DNA of 64,000 bases from Molossus alvarezi (GCA_037176705.1 JBAWUJ010000079.1:248001-312000); one strand, 5' to 3'; counted from the stretch's first letter, positions 12,656-25,839 are shown. A program made the numbers and translations. The notes: generated from the letters alone by a model not told the origin.

Positions 12656-14058
12656 AAAAACAAAACAAAAACAGGTATACCACTATCATTCGTAAAACAT
12701 TGTGGTCATTGCCGTACATAACAAGTCCTTGACTTACCTCCCTTCCCAGGACTGCTTCTCCTTGGATCTTCAGAAAGGGCATATCTTAGAAGGAGGTGCT
12801 CCACATCCTCAAAATGGACCACTTTTAACTGGAGAGTGTCCCATGTAGAACTTTTGTGAAGGTATAAATATATCCACCAATATCCATGTTGAAATAACAT
12901 ATTTTTCCTTTAGTGGAGGAACATTGGTTAATGATTATTTTAATTATTGCTGACAAATATTTACTAAGCAGTTTTAACTTTAGAAGTACTGATGTTAGTC
13001 CTAATGAATAAAATTTTCACCTTATATGACATTACTACAATTCACAGAGTTATTGTGGAAAACCTCGAAACCCATAAATAACACCTGATACTGTTGTGAG
13101 AGAAAGAGACCTGGTGTGTGGTAAATTGCAATAAATTAATGCAAAAATAAGTATTAAAGATATGAGGAAAACTGTCAATTGTTGTTCTCAATAGTATGAG
13201 TTCAAAAAAAGCATTTATAATCAATAATATCAAAGGTTTAGATTTTCACATTAAAATGTTCAACTCACAATGCATCACATAAAGGTATTACCTAGAAGAA
13301 TAGTAACATACACTCATTTCAATTCACTTATACATCAACCCTCATTCTTAATCAAAAAACTGTGCTCTGCTCAATTTTAATAGTATTGAAAACTTAATAT
13401 TCATTTTTCACCTTTCTCACATCAAACTATGTTTATATTCCAATTCCCTTGTTGTGAGTACTCTAAAGAAAATGAGCATGAACATAAATTGTACAGTGCA
13501 AATTGGTAACTTCTGCCCATGATCACTTTACTGGTCAAACCCTGTTATGAAAATATCTCCTAGAAGGTCACACACCTAATTATCAAAAACAGATGCTAAA
13601 TCTTTAAAAACTGGAACACTGAATAACTCATCAACGAAGCTTTTCTTATACATAAATATTTCTGAACAGAAATGTTCCTTCCTTTCATACTGAGTGAAAA
13701 AAAAGGAATGCATAAAATAAAAAATAACCTCCATGAGAATTGTACATACACATCTTTGGCAGTATTTCACTTTCCTCCTCTACACACAACAAATAAATAT
13801 ACATTCAAATTGTACAGAAGTGGCTTTTACTTCTTCCCTGAATCAGAGAGTCATTTGGGAACCTACATGGATCTCTGCACATTCCCCTGATACACTGTCC
13901 CCAGTACAAAGTTTTCTACAAAAAACAAACCAACAAATAGAAACAAACAAACAACACCACCACAGGATGGAAATGCTCACACCCAAATATAAATGCTTTG
14001 CATATTTATATACCGAGAACAACTTCCTTCCAAGCCAGTCCTAAAACATATGTAGTAC
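12656..14058. other. Unassigned AT-rich DNA
   Basis: No gene, tRNA-like SINE or LINE-1 sequence recognised over 1.4 kb. Short open frames (13576-13770 minus, 13733-14044 plus) have no recognisable domain. It could be an old processed UTR or unique DNA. Confidence 0.4.
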
Positions 14059-14059
14059 T

Positions 14060-16975
14060 CTACATATTTTCAATTGGGTTCTTTGTCTTCCTGTTGTTGA
14101 GTTGTATGAGTTGTATGTCCATCAATAGATCAGTGGATAAAGTAACCACTTATCTGATGTATTGTTAGCAATTATGTTCTCACATATAATGGGTTGTCTT
14201 TCCATTTTCATGCTTGTTTCTTTTGCTGTCTAGAAATGTTTAAGTTTGATGTAGTCCCATGTGTTTATTATTTCCTTTGTTTTTCTTTCCTTAGGCATGG
14301 TATCAATGAAAATTCTGCTGCGTGTGATGACTGAAATGTTGTTGCATACATTTTCTTCTAGTATTTTTATAGATTCAGGAGTCACATTTAATTATTTTAT
14401 CTATTTTGAGTTTATTCTTGTGTATGGTGTAAGCTGGTGGTATGTTTCATTTTTTTTGCGTGTAGTTGTCCGTTTTCCCAACACCATTTATTAAAGAGGC
14501 TGTCTTTACTCGACTGTATGCTCTTGCCACTTTTGTCAAATATTAATTGAGCATATTGTCTTGAGTCAATGTTGAGCATAATTTTCATGTTCTCTGTTCT
14601 GTTTCATGGATCTGTATGCCTGTTCTTGAGCCAGTACCAAGGTGTTTTGATTAAAATGCCTTTGTAGTATAACCTTATATCCACTATTGTGATCCCTTCT
14701 ACTTTGTTCTTCTTTTGTAAGATTGCTGTGGCTATTCGGGGGCTTTTTTTGTTGTTGTTGTTTTATATAAACTTTTGAAGTATTTGTTCTAGTTCTGTGA
14801 ATTATGACTTGTATTGCAATGCATATTTCATTGAATCTATAGATTGCTTTTGGTAGTATAGACATTTTAATGATGTTAACTTTTTCAATCTGTGAACAAC
14901 GTATATGCTTCCAGTTTTTAAAAATATCTTCCTCTTTTTTTTTTTTTTTTTTTTCCCCAGTGTCCGGAGTTTTCTGCAAATTGGTCCTTTCCTTTTTTGG
15001 TTAAGTTTATTCCTAAGTATTTTAATTGTTTCTTGCAATGGTAAATGAGACATATATATATATTAGTTTCTTGTTCTGTGAGTTCATTATTGGTATATAA
15101 GTATGCCATCAACTTCTTGATGTTAATTTTGTATCCTGCTACCTGCCAAATTTATTTATTAAATCTAGTATATTTTTGATGGAGTCATTAGAGTTTTCTA
15201 GGTACAGTATCATTTAATTTGCAAATAATGACAGTTTCATTTCCTCCTTTCCAATTTGTATCCCTTTCATTTTTTTCTTCATGTCTAATTGCTGTGGCTA
15301 AGACTTCCAGTACTATGTTAAATAAGAGTGGTGAGAATGGGCATCCTTGTGTTGTTTCTGTTTTTAGAAAAAATGCTTTTAATTTTTGCCAAATGAGTAT
15401 GATGTTGGATGTAGGTCTTTCATATAGGTTGAGATATGATTTCTCTATTCCCACATTGCTGACTGTTTTTATCAGAAATGTGTGGGGTTTTGTTGAATGG
15501 TTTTTCAGAATCTATTGTTCTGATCATATGGATTTTATCTGTCATTTTGTTTATGTGGTGCACGACATATATTGATATGCAAATATTGTACCATCCTTGC
15601 ATTCCAGGGATGAACCCCACCTGGTCAGGAAAAAAAAATTATTAATGTATTGCTGGGTCTGATTTGCTAATATATTTTTAAGGATTTTGGCATCTATGTT
15701 CATCAGGGATATTGGCTTGTAGTTTTCTTTCTTTGTACGTCTTCATCTGGTTTTGGAATTAGCATTATGCTGGCCTCATAAAATGAGCTTGGAAGTCTTC
15801 CCTGCTTGAATTTTTTGGACTAGGTTGAGGAGAATGGGGTTAGTTCTTCTTTGAATATTCGGTAAAACTCCTCCATGAAGCCATCTGGGACTGGGGTTTT
15901 GTTTGCTGGTAGATTCTTATTTACAGCTTTAATTTTCTTACTTGTTACTGGTCTGTTCAAGTTTTCTATCTCTTTATGGTTCAGTTTAGGGAGATTATGT
16001 GTTTCTAGAAATGTGTCTATTTTGCCTAGATTATCCAATTTGTTGGCACATAATTGTTCATATTATTAGTTAACGATCCTTAGTATTTCTGTAGTATTGC
16101 TTGTTACCTCTTTTTTATTTCTGATTTTGTTTATTTGAGTTCTCTGTTTTATTTTTTGTGAGTCTAGCTATGGGTCCATGTACCTTGTTTATCTTTTCAA
16201 AGAACCAGCTCTTTGTTTCATTGATCTTTTAAATGTTCTTTAAAAATCTGTATATCATTTATTTCTGCTCTGATTTTTACTGTTTCTTTCCTTCTACTTG
16301 CTTTGTGTTTTTCTTTTTGTTTGCTTTCTAGTTCTTTAAGTTGTGAGGTAAGATAGTCCATTTGAAAATTTTCTTGCCTTTTGAGGTAGCCCTGTAGTGC
16401 TATGAACTTCCATCTCAGAATGGCTTTTGCTGCATCCCATAGATATTTTATTGATGTATATTCATTTTCATTGGTTTCAGGAAGTTTTTTATTTATTCCT
16501 TGATCTCATTGGTAACCCATTCATTGTTTAATAACATGCTATTTATTCTTTTTGTGTTTAAAGGTTTTTGCATGTCTTTGTTGTCATTGATTTCTAGTTT
16601 CATGCCATTGTGATCTGACAGAGTGCTTGATATGATTTCAGTCTTCTTGGATGTGTAGAAACTTAATTTGTGTCCTAATATGTGGTCTCTCTTTGAGAAT
16701 GTCCCATGTGCACTTAAGAAGAATGTCAATTCTGCAGTTTGGGGTGTAATTCTCTGTAGGTATCCAATAAATTAATGTGATCTAGTGCATCATTGACAGT
16801 GTATTTTCTTCTTAATTTCTTTGTCTAGAGGATCTATCCAGTGATGTCAGCAGGGTGTTGAAGACACTCACAATGATTGTACTGCTGTCGTTTTTTCCTT
16901 TGAAGTCCACCAGAAGTTCATTAATATATGTTGGTGCTTCTATATTGGGTGCATATATATTTACAAGGAAAGCTG
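14060..16975 (-). mobile_element. LINE-1 fragment, minus strand, ORF2 region
   Basis: Minus-strand ORF2 pieces are spread over frames: 16997-16812 ('LVNIYAPN'), 16038-15820 ('LPANKTPVPDGF'), 15620-15420 ('[12 protein letters not shown]'), 15454-15188 and 15053-14802. Both ends are truncated. Its 16.95-kb end is fused directly to the tandem array, at a junction ('gggtgcatatata' to 'gctgactttttacagag') that recurs at 20.28 kb. The copy is dead. Confidence 0.87.
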
Positions 16976-18747
16976 ACTTTTTACAGAGAAAAACCACACC
17001 TTAATCTTTCTATCTTGCCTGCACAAGAACTCATAATCCTGAACCAATGCAAAGTGAGATCATGGGTAATTTTATCTTCTTTGGTACCTTCCTGGGTATT
17101 CTCAATGTTCTACAACTAATGTGTATTAATTTTTAATAATAAGTAGATGTAGTATATCGGTGTGTAAATAACACTTTTGGATTGTATTCTACATTCATAG
17201 AGCCTTCTTTCTTATGTCCACTAGGTGGGAGCACAAGCACATCAAATATGACAAAAACAGTTCCTGGTATTTAGTCTGAAACTGAACATCGCTGTTAAAC
17301 AGTTCAGTGATTTTTTAATTTATTTATCTACTGATTGGTTTTGAAGGGAGAAAAAGAGACAGAGAGAAAAAGCTAGAGCAAGAAAGAAGGAGAGAGAAAC
17401 ACAGGTTTTTTCACCCCACTCATTTATGCATTTATTTGTTCTTTCGCCTATGTTCTCTGACCTGGAATTGATCCTGAACTTTGGGTTTTGAGATGATGTT
17501 TTAACAAATTAGTCTTTAACAAATTATTATTATTATGATTATGATTATTATTATTATTTATATTGTGTTAAGATGAATAAAAACCTGAAAGAAGTGACAG
17601 ACCTTAAAGCAACCAAAGTACCCAAAAAGGGTTAAATTTTAATTTTTAGAAAGAGGCTTGATGATAGGTAAACAAAGCAAAAACCAAGTATCACAACTAA
17701 GTTCCATATTAGCCCCCAAAGAACTTAATATTGAGTTTATATAGTGAGAACAACTGCACGTTTTATCTTTCTATTTGTTCTGTTCAGGAATCAGAATCCT
17801 AAAGCAATAGCAAAATAATTTTACTGGTCAGAGTTTTCTTTCTCTGTGTCTACATACTTAAATTTTCTAAAGTGTGCATGTAATAGTAAGTTATAGATAG
17901 TATCTTTATGAATAGGGAAAGAACATATGTGGATATTATGTTGTACATTCATAGACCATTCTTCTATATTTCCACTAGGTGGCACACACAGACTACATAA
18001 GGAGCAAAAATTGTTTCACTGTAGTTGGTCAGAAATTGGACATGGCTGTTACAATAGTGATTTTTAAAAAATATTATTGATTAATTGATTTTTGGGAAAG
18101 AGCCAGAGAAATGGAGGGAGGGAAAGAGAGAAACATCAATTTGTTTTTCCGCTTATGCAGCATTCACTGGCTTATTCTTGTATGTTCCATGACCTGGGAG
18201 CGAACTTGCAATCCTGACCTATGGAGATGATTCTTTAACAAACTCAGCAACCCAGCCAGGGATATAACCATCAAATTTATAAGTGAATGTACTATTGAAA
18301 ACAACCTTGGTTTGAATTTACACTGTAAAAGAAGTATGTACCTTTACCAAGATATACATAAATTTGTGTGTGTGTGTATATATGTGTGTGTGTATTAATG
18401 TATTATTCATAAGGTGTTCATAACAAATTTTTAAAAATCCCAGAATACAAAGCTAACACCAAAAAAATAAAATAGAAAAAGAGGAAAATAAAAAGAAGGA
18501 AACAAGAGAAAGAACTTAGAACAACCACAGTATATGACAAGTCAACTTTCTAGTATCTTTCCTAAAAAAAGAGACTTAGTGATAGGTGAGCAAAGCAAAA
18601 ATTAAATATCAAAATCAAGCTCAAAGTTAGTACCAAAAGCCTGAAAAGTTGACTTTAAACAGAGTAAACAATTGGACCTTGATCTTTCTATCTCCCCTGG
18701 GCAGGAACTCTGATTCTTGAACTAATGGCAAAGTGAGGTGGTGGTTG

Positions 18748-18749
18748 AT

Positions 18750-18792
<43 letters not shown>

Positions 18793-18795
18793 TTG
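18748..18795. repeat. (TTTA)n microsatellite
   Basis: About twelve uninterrupted TTTA units lie within the tandem array. Confidence 0.95.
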
Positions 18796-19689
18796 CAATT
18801 TCTTGGGTGCTTGAAATTTTTTACAATGAGAATGTATTAATTTTAATAATAAATTAAATGTTGTATATCAGTGTGTAAAGAACACTTCAGCATTTTATTC
18901 TACAGTCATTGAGCATTCTTCCATATCTCCACTAGGTACATGAAATAAAGAGCAAGAATGGTTTCATGGTATTTGGTCTGAAATTAAATCTCTCTGTTAT
19001 ATAGTTCAGTGATCAAATTTTTTCAATGTGTTGATCGAGTTTAGAGAGATGTGAAATGAGAGAAAGTGAGATATTGACAGACGGAGAATGAGAACCACAT
19101 TTTTTTCTCACTCGTTTATGCTTCCAGTTGTTCTTTCTTATATGTTCTCTGACCTGGGATTGAAACCTTGGGAATTGAGGATGATATTTTAAGCGATTGT
19201 TCATTGCAATATTTTATATGAGGACTAAACAGACAAACAAACAAACAAACTTGAACCATGATACAAAGTATCTGAACAGGATTAAATTAAATTTTAATAA
19301 AGTGGCTTGATAATACGTAAGCAATGGAGGAATCAACCAGTACATCTATGTTCAAGGTTAGCACCGAGAGAGCTGCAAAATGACTTTATCCTGAAAGAAC
19401 CAATGTGCCTTTTATCTATCTCCCCTGCTCAGGTACTCAGCATCCTTAACCAATGGCAGAGTGATATTACTGGTCAGTTTTTTCTTTCTTTTTTTCTGTG
19501 TACTGAATTTTTTTTAAAGTGAGCACATATAAATTTTAGTAACGTGTTATATGTTGTGTCTTTATCAAGCTATAAAGAACACATCTGAATTTTATAAAGT
19601 ATTGTGCATTCAGAAGGCATTTTTTTTTATATGTTCACAAGTGCGCAGCATACGCACATCAAAAATGGTTTCATTGTATGTGGTCTGAA

Positions 19690-20278
19690 ATTGAACGTGG
19701 CCCTCAGAATGGCTTTCACTGCACCCCATAGACATTTTATTGATGTATGTTCATTTTCATTGGTTTTCAGGAAGTTGTTTATTTATTCCTTGATCTCATT
19801 GGTAACCCATTCATTGTTTAATAACATGCTATTTATTCTTTCTGTGTTTAAAGGTTTTGCGTGTCTTTGTTGTCATTGATTTCTAGTTTTATGCCATTAT
19901 GATCTGACAGGGTGCTTGATATGATTTCAGTCTTCTTGAATGTGTAGAAACTTAGTTTGTGTCCTAACATGTAGTCCCTCTTTGAGAACGTCCCATGCGC
20001 ACTTGAGAAGTGTCAATTGTGCAGTTTGGGATGTAATTCTCTGTAAGTATCCACTAAATCTGTGTGATCTAGTGCATCATTTAAAATCTGTTTCCTTGTT
20101 AATATTTTTGTCTAGAGGATCTATCCAGTGATGTCAGCAGGGTGTTGCAGACCCTCCCAATAATTGTATTGCTGTCAATTTCTCCTTTCTAAAATATTAA
20201 AATTTCACCCTGTTCAGGTACTTTGTTTGCTTTAAACTTTGTCTCTTCTTTCAGGTTTTATTTATTTTATACTGGGTG
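19690..20278 (-). mobile_element. LINE-1 ORF2 fragment inside the array
   Basis: This segment matches the LINE-1 sequence at 16.42-16.95 kb (for example 'ttcattgtttaataacatgc' and 'catgtagtccctctttgag'). It ends at the same LINE-1/array junction near 20.28 kb, although a short AT-rich piece (20.19-20.27 kb) differs. It was therefore carried along in a duplication rather than inserted independently. Confidence 0.8.
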
Positions 20279-20879
20279 CATATATGTTTACCTGTAAGGC
20301 TGACTTTTTACATAGAAAAAACATGCCTTAATCTTTATATCTTGCCTGCCCAAGAACTCAGAGTCCTGAACCAATGTCAAAGTGAGATCATGGGTAATTT
20401 TTTCTTCTTTGGTACTTTCCTGGGTATTCTCAGTTTTATACAATTAATGAGTATTAATTTTTAATAATAAGTAGATGAAATTTATCACTATGTAAAGAAC
20501 ACTTCTGGATTGTATTCTACATTCTTAGAGCCTTCTTTCTTATGTTTACTAGGTGGGAGCACAGGCATATCAATATGGCAAAAATGGTTCCTGGCAATTA
20601 GTGTGAAATTGAACATTGCTATTAAACAGTTCAGTGATTTTTTAAATGTATTTATCTGTTGATTGGTTTTGAAGAAAGAAAAAAGTGGCACAGAGAAAGA
20701 GCTAGAGCAAGAAAGAGGAAAAGAGAAACACAACATTTTTTTCGCCCCACTCATTTATGCATTTATTTGTTCTTTCTCTTCTGTTCTTTGACCTGGGATT
20801 CATCCTGAACCTTGGATTTTGAGATGATGTTTTAACAAATTATTCTTTGCAACGTTTTATACTGTGTTAAAATAAATAA

Positions 20880-20962
20880 AGTCCTGGCCAGTTTGACTCA
20901 GTGGTTGAGCGTCGGCCTGCGGACCAGAGAGTCCCGGGTTCGGTTCCCGCTAGGGGCACATA

Positions 20963-21008
<46 letters not shown>

Positions 21009-21015
21009 TCATAAA
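20880..21015 (+). repeat. Truncated SINE ending in (AC)n, with target-site duplication
   Basis: A tRNA-like head, 'gtcctggccagtttgactca' onwards, with B-box 'gggttcggttcccgctag', is cut after 'ggggcacatacc'. It is followed by an AC run at 20964-21007. The flanking repeat 'aaaataaataaa' lies at about 20868-20879 and 21014-21025. Its absence from the paralogous unit at 17.57 kb shows that it inserted after the 16.4-18.3 kb block was duplicated. Confidence 0.82.
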
Positions 21016-23049
21016 ATAAATAAAACCTGAAAGAAGAGACATAGTTTAAAGCAAACAAAGTACCCTAACAGGGTGAAATTTTAATATTTTAGAAAGAGTC
21101 TTGATGATAGGTGAGCAAAGCAAAAATTAAGTATGACAATTAAGTTCCAGACTAACCCCTAAAGAGCTTAAAGTTAATTTTATACAGAGAGAACAACTGC
21201 ATATTTTATCTTTCTATTTCTCCTGCTCAGGAATCAGAATCCTAAAGCAATAGCAAATTATTTTACTGGTCAGGGTTTTCTTTCTCTGTGTCTGCATACT
21301 TAACATTTTCTAAAGTGTGCATGTATTAACATTAGTAGGTTATAGATCGTATCTTTATCAATAGATAAAGAACCAATGTGGATTTTGTTGTACATTCATA
21401 GATCATTCTTCTGTATTTCCACTAGGTGGCAACATACATCAAATAACTAGCAAAAATTGTTTCACTGTAGTTGGTCAGAAATTGAACGTGGCTGTTATAT
21501 CAGTGATTTAAAAAATATTTTATTTATTGATTGATTTTTGGGAAAGAGCAAGAGAAATAGAGGGAATGAGGAAAGAGAGAAACATCAAGTTGTTGTTCTG
21601 CTTATGCAACATTCACTGGTTTATTCTTGTATGTGCCATGACCAGGGAGCAAACTTCCAATCCTGACCTATGGAGATGATGCTTTAACAAACCCAGCAAC
21701 CCAGCCAGGGATATAACCATCAAATTTATAAGTGAATGTACAATTGAAAACAACCTTGTGTTGAATTTACACTGTAGAAAGTGTTATGTATTTTCACCAA
21801 GGTATATATATTCTCCTATTTTGCATTAGGAAGGAATTCTTTTATATGTCCACAAGGTGGCAGCATATGCTTATTAAAAATCGTTTCACTGTGTTTTGTC
21901 TGAAATTGAACGTGGCTGTTCTAAAGTTCAGTGATTTTTAAATAAAAATATTGATTAATTTTTGAGCAAGAGAGACAGAGAAAGAGAGAGACAGAGAAAT
22001 ATCTATTTGTTGTTCCCCTTCTTTATGTATTAATTAGTTGAGTTTTGCATGTTACCCTGTCTGGATACAGAGCACGTGTACTTGGAGTGGCGGGATGACA
22101 CTCTCACTCACTGGCCAGGGAAACATCACTTACATTTATAAATGCATGAAGCCGTTGAGCATGACCCCGTTTGCATTTTACACTATAGAAATGGGTTTGT
22201 AATTACACTATACTGTATATAAGATGATTATTACAACATTTTGTCAAAACCAAAATAAAACAAAAACCTGAAACTAGAGACAGAACTTGAATCAACCAAG
22301 GTATCTTGTTGAAGTCCAATTACTAGTATTTTTTTAAGAGGCTTGAGCAGACAGTAAGAATCAAGTATCAAAAGTAAATTCAAGGTTAGTGCCGGAAAGC
22401 AAATAATTGAACTGTCTGTGGCAAGAACAACTGCACCTTGATCTTTCTATCTTCCCTGTGCAGAAATTCAGAATTTGGAACGAATTGGAATAGTGAGATG
22501 ATGGCAGATATTTTCCCTATATTTTACTTTTTGGAATACTATCAATTTTATAGAATGGGCATAAATTAATTTTTAATAATGAATTGTTTTTAGAATCGTT
22601 ATTAATATGTAAAAACACATCTGGACTAGATGAATGATTTTGCAGTCGTAATGCATTCTTCTATGTTTCCACTGGGTGGCAGTATACACATAGCGAAGAA
22701 ATAGCCAAAATGGTTTTTTGGTTCGTGGTCTGAAATTGAATGTGGCTGTTAAATAGTTCAGTGATAGTATTAATTTTGTATTTATGGATTGATTTTGGAG
22801 AGGTGAGATTCATTCGTTAGTTGCCCCTATTACTAGTTATGTTGAAGGATGGAACCTAAAACCTTGGCGAATCGGGATGAGACTCTACTCAACTCAGCTA
22901 CCTGCCAGTGCAATATCTATTAAGTTTATAAATGCGTGTATCCATTCAGCAAGACCCTGTTTGTCATTTAAACTGCCGAATTAGTTACGTATATAACTGT
23001 GTGTGTGTGTAAATATATTCCTATACCAAAAGATATTTACTGCAACATT

Positions 23050-23290
23050 TTATCGTAATGAAAAATAAAACAAGATATAAGCCAAAGTACTTATATGAAT
23101 ATATGCATAACCAATGCATATTGGTTATTGGTGTGCAATGCACTGCAGACAACAGTGCAGTGAAGGTGAGGGGCATATGGGGAGCAGGAAGGAGGGTATC
23201 CGGAAAGGAAAATGCAGAGACGTCTGTCCTTGAAAAAATAAAGATATACTTTTTTAAAGTACTAAAAACAAACAGAAATTCTGAAACAAC
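23050..23290. other. Unique insert within array unit
   Basis: This stretch, which includes a G-rich segment 'gggcatatggggagcaggaa' and 'aataaagatatac', has no counterpart in the other array units. I cannot identify it. Confidence 0.35.
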
Positions 23291-23329
23291 TAACGGAACT
23301 TAAAGCAACTGAAGTACATTTATTAAATT

Positions 23330-23525
23330 TTAATAATTTTTTAAACATTTGTATTGATGTTTTGGTGAGAGAGAGAGGGAGAAAGATACATCTATCGGCT
23401 GCCTCTTGCACGCCCCCTAGTGGGGATCTATCCCACAACCCTGGCAGGAGCCCTGACCAGGAATCCAACTCGTGACCTCTTGTTGAGAGGGCTCCTGCTC
23501 AACCACTGAATCTCTCTTCCTGGGC
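23330..23525 (-). repeat. SINE, minus strand
   Basis: The reverse strand shows a SINE: 'gcccaggaagagagattcag' head, 'aggagccctctcaacaagag', 'gggttgtgggatag', and a C/T-rich tail with 'caaaacatcaatacaaatg'. It lies inside one array unit. Confidence 0.7.
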
Positions 23526-24261
23526 TAAATTTAATTTTTAAAAGGGCTTGATGATAGGTGAGCAAAGCAAACATCAAGTATCAAAACTAAGTTCAAGGTT
23601 AGCACCCAAAGGGCAGAAAAGTTTACTGTATACAGAGAGAACTGCACCTTGATCTTTCTATCTCCCCTGCCCAGGCACTCAGAATCGTGCAACAATGACA
23701 AAGTGACATTGTTGGTAAGTTTTCTTCTTTCTACTTTTCTAAGTACTGTAAATTTTCTAAATTGTGCAAGGATTATTTTTAAATAATAATGCATGTGTAG
23801 TAACTGTCAATATGTACGAACACATGGATTTTATCCCTAATTCTACATTCACGGAGCATTTTTCCATTTTTCCACTAGGTGGCAGCACATCCAATAAGTA
23901 GCAAGAATGATTTCTGAGTATTTGTTCTAAAATAGAACATGGCTGTTTTTTAGTTTAGTGATTTCAAATTATTTTCATTAATAGACTTTGGAAAGAGTGA
24001 AAGAAAAACTGAGAGGGAGAGATCAATTTGTTGTCCCACTTACTATGCATTGATTTGTTGATTCTTGTATTAGCCCTGAGCAGATATCGAACCCGCTTAC
24101 ATGGCATATTGTGAATACTTGCAGGCTTCTACATTTATAGAGCATTCTTCTATCATTCCACTAGATGGCGGCATGAACATATCAAATAAATGGAAAAAAA
24201 TGGTTTCACTGCATTTGGTCAGAAATTGATTGTGGCTGTTATATAGTTCAGTGGTTTTTAA

Positions 24262-24480
24262 AAAACTTTTTATTGCCTGGCCAGTGTGTCTCAGTGGAGT
24301 GAGTGTTGTCCCGTTTCTTGAGAGTTCCAGTCTGATCCCTAGTCAGAGTACAGGCCCGGGTTGCAGGCTCCATCCCCAGTAAAGGGCGTACAGAAGGCAG
24401 CCCATCAATGTTTCTCTCTCACATCTATGTTTCTCTCTCTCCCATCCTCTATCTTCAAAGAGTCAATAGAAATATTATTG
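24262..24480 (+). repeat. SINE, plus strand
   Basis: The 'attgcctggccagtgtgtct' head, 'cccgggttgcaggctccatc' middle, 'cccatcaatgtttctctctc' and 'tctttcaaagagtcaatag'-like tail identify it as a VES-type SINE. It overlaps the end of one array unit. Confidence 0.8.
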
Positions 24481-24599
24481 AAAATGTTTTTATTGATTGT
24501 TTTTGGAGAGAAAGAGAAAGAATCACAGGAAGAAAGAGACAGACATAAATCTGTTGTTCCACTTATTTATTCCTTCACTGTTCATTTTAGTATGTGCCC

Positions 24600-25193
24600 T
24601 GACCAAGGATTGTTTGGGTGGTTTCCACCTCTTGGTTTCTAGGAATAACGCTGCTGTGATCATAGGAGTGCAAATACCTTCTGGCACCCCTGGTTTGCCT
24701 TCTTTTGGGTCCATATCCACCAGCGGGATTGTTGCACCATATGCTAATTCGATACTTAGGTTTTTTGAGGAATCACCGCACCAGTTCCACAGGGGCTGCA
24801 CCATTGTATACTCACAGCTGCAATGCACAGTAATTGCAATTCCAGCAATTATTGATAAGATTGTATGGATTTATCTGTCATTGTGTTTATGTGGTGTATC
24901 ACATATATTGATATGCAAATATTGTACCTTCCTTGCATTCTAGGGATGAATCCCACTAGGACAAGATGAATAAATTTTTTAATGTATTGATGGATATGAT
25001 TTACTAATATTTTGTTAGAAATTTTGGCATCTACGTTTATCAGGAAAATTGACCTGTAGTTTTCTTTATTTGTAGTATCTTTATCTGGTTTAAGAATTAA
25101 AATTATGCTGACTTCATAAAAAGAGATTGGGAGTCTTCCATTTTCTTGAATTTTTTGGAATAGTTTTAGGAGAATGGGGAATTTTTTTGTTTT
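24600..25193 (-). mobile_element. Two adjoining LINE-1 fragments, minus strand
   Basis: 24600-24830 encodes on the reverse strand an ORF2 C-terminal piece, 'MDPKEGKPGVPEGICTPM'. 24836-25193 is an upstream reverse-transcriptase piece ('cttgcattctagggatgaatc'). The two come from different parts of ORF2, so intervening sequence was lost. The distal end is fused to array sequence at about 25195. Confidence 0.75.
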
Positions 25194-25424
25194 TACCTTC
25201 CAGGATATTCTAAATTTCCTAAAATTAGCATGTATTAATTTTTAGTAATATGTAGATGTAGTATATCAGTATGTAAAGGACACCTCTGGATTGGATTGTA
25301 CATTCATAGAGCATTCTTCCTTATGTGCACTAGGTGGCAGCACAGACACATCAAATACAGCAAAAATGGTTTCTTGTATTTGGTCTGAAATTGAACTTTG
25401 CTGTTACATAGTTCAGAGATTTTT

Positions 25425-25585
25425 TATTTTATTTTTGTTACAGATGTTTCTCCTTTTTTCCCCATTGACACCCTCCTCCCCATTCCCTCCCACCCCATCC
25501 CCAGCTGTTGTCCATCTTTATTGGTTATGTGTACACTCATATAAGTTCTGTGGTTTATCTCTTCCCTCTCCCAAAACTTCCTTTA
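25425..25585 (-). mobile_element. Short LINE-1 3' end
   Basis: The C-rich reverse complement of the LINE-1 3' UTR ('ttttgttacagatgtttctcc') stops at about 25.58 kb, just before a SINE. It is 5'-truncated to about 150 bp. Confidence 0.75.
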
Positions 25586-25591
25586 AAAATT

Positions 25592-25838
25592 TTGCCCTGG
25601 CAGGTTTGGCTCAGAGGTTAGAGCGTCAGCCTGCGGTCCGGAGAGACCCGGGTTCGGTTCCCGCTAAGGGCATGTACCTTGGTTGCAGTTTGTCCCCAGC
25701 CCTGGTTGGGTCGTGTGGGTGGCAGCCACTCGATGTGTTGCTTTCACGTCGATGCTTCTCTCTTTCTCTCTCCCTCTCACTCTATCTGAACAAAATATCG
25801 AAAGATGTCCTCGGGTGAGGATAAAAAATAAATAAATA
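25592..25838 (+). repeat. Well-preserved VES-like SINE, plus strand
   Basis: It starts 'gccctggcaggtttggctca', has B-box 'gggttcggttcccgctaa', 'gatgtgttgctttcacgtcg', a CT-rich zone, and the tail 'tcctcgggtgaggataaaaa' followed by (AAAT)n. Confidence 0.92.
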
Positions 25839-25839
25839 A

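Larger units (their letters stand above)
17219..25343 (+). promoter_or_regulatory. Eleven same-orientation CTCF-like core motifs
   Basis: Cores start at 17219, 17972, 18929, 19635, 20546, 21419, 21850, 22669, 23872, 24158 and 25327. The best matches to the known CTCF core CCASYAGRKGGCR are 17972, 21419, 21850, 22669, 23872, 24158 and 25327. Those at 18929 and 19635 are decayed. All have the same orientation, at spacings of about 0.3-1.2 kb. Motif matches are seen in the sequence, but occupancy is inferred. Confidence 0.6.
16976..25425 (+). repeat. Diverged tandem array with one CTCF-like core per unit
   Basis: A unit of about 0.7-1 kb is repeated. Successive landmarks are 'cctgaaagaagagacag' (17.58, 21.02, 22.27 kb, decayed at 23.28), 'gataggtgagcaaagca' (17.66, 18.58, 21.11, 23.55 kb) and 'gatctttctatctcccctg' (17.00, 17.76, 18.68, 19.41, 20.33, 21.20, 22.44, 23.65 kb). 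These are followed by 'acattcatagagcattctt' directly before a CCACTAGGTGGCAGCA-type core, 'ctgaaattgaacatggctg', and a GA-rich minus-strand SINE-like segment. Because that segment sits at the same place in each unit, it predates amplification. Units are only partly similar, so the array is old. No ORF is shared between units. LINE-1 pieces interrupt it at 19.69-20.28 and 24.60-25.19 kb. Confidence 0.82.
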
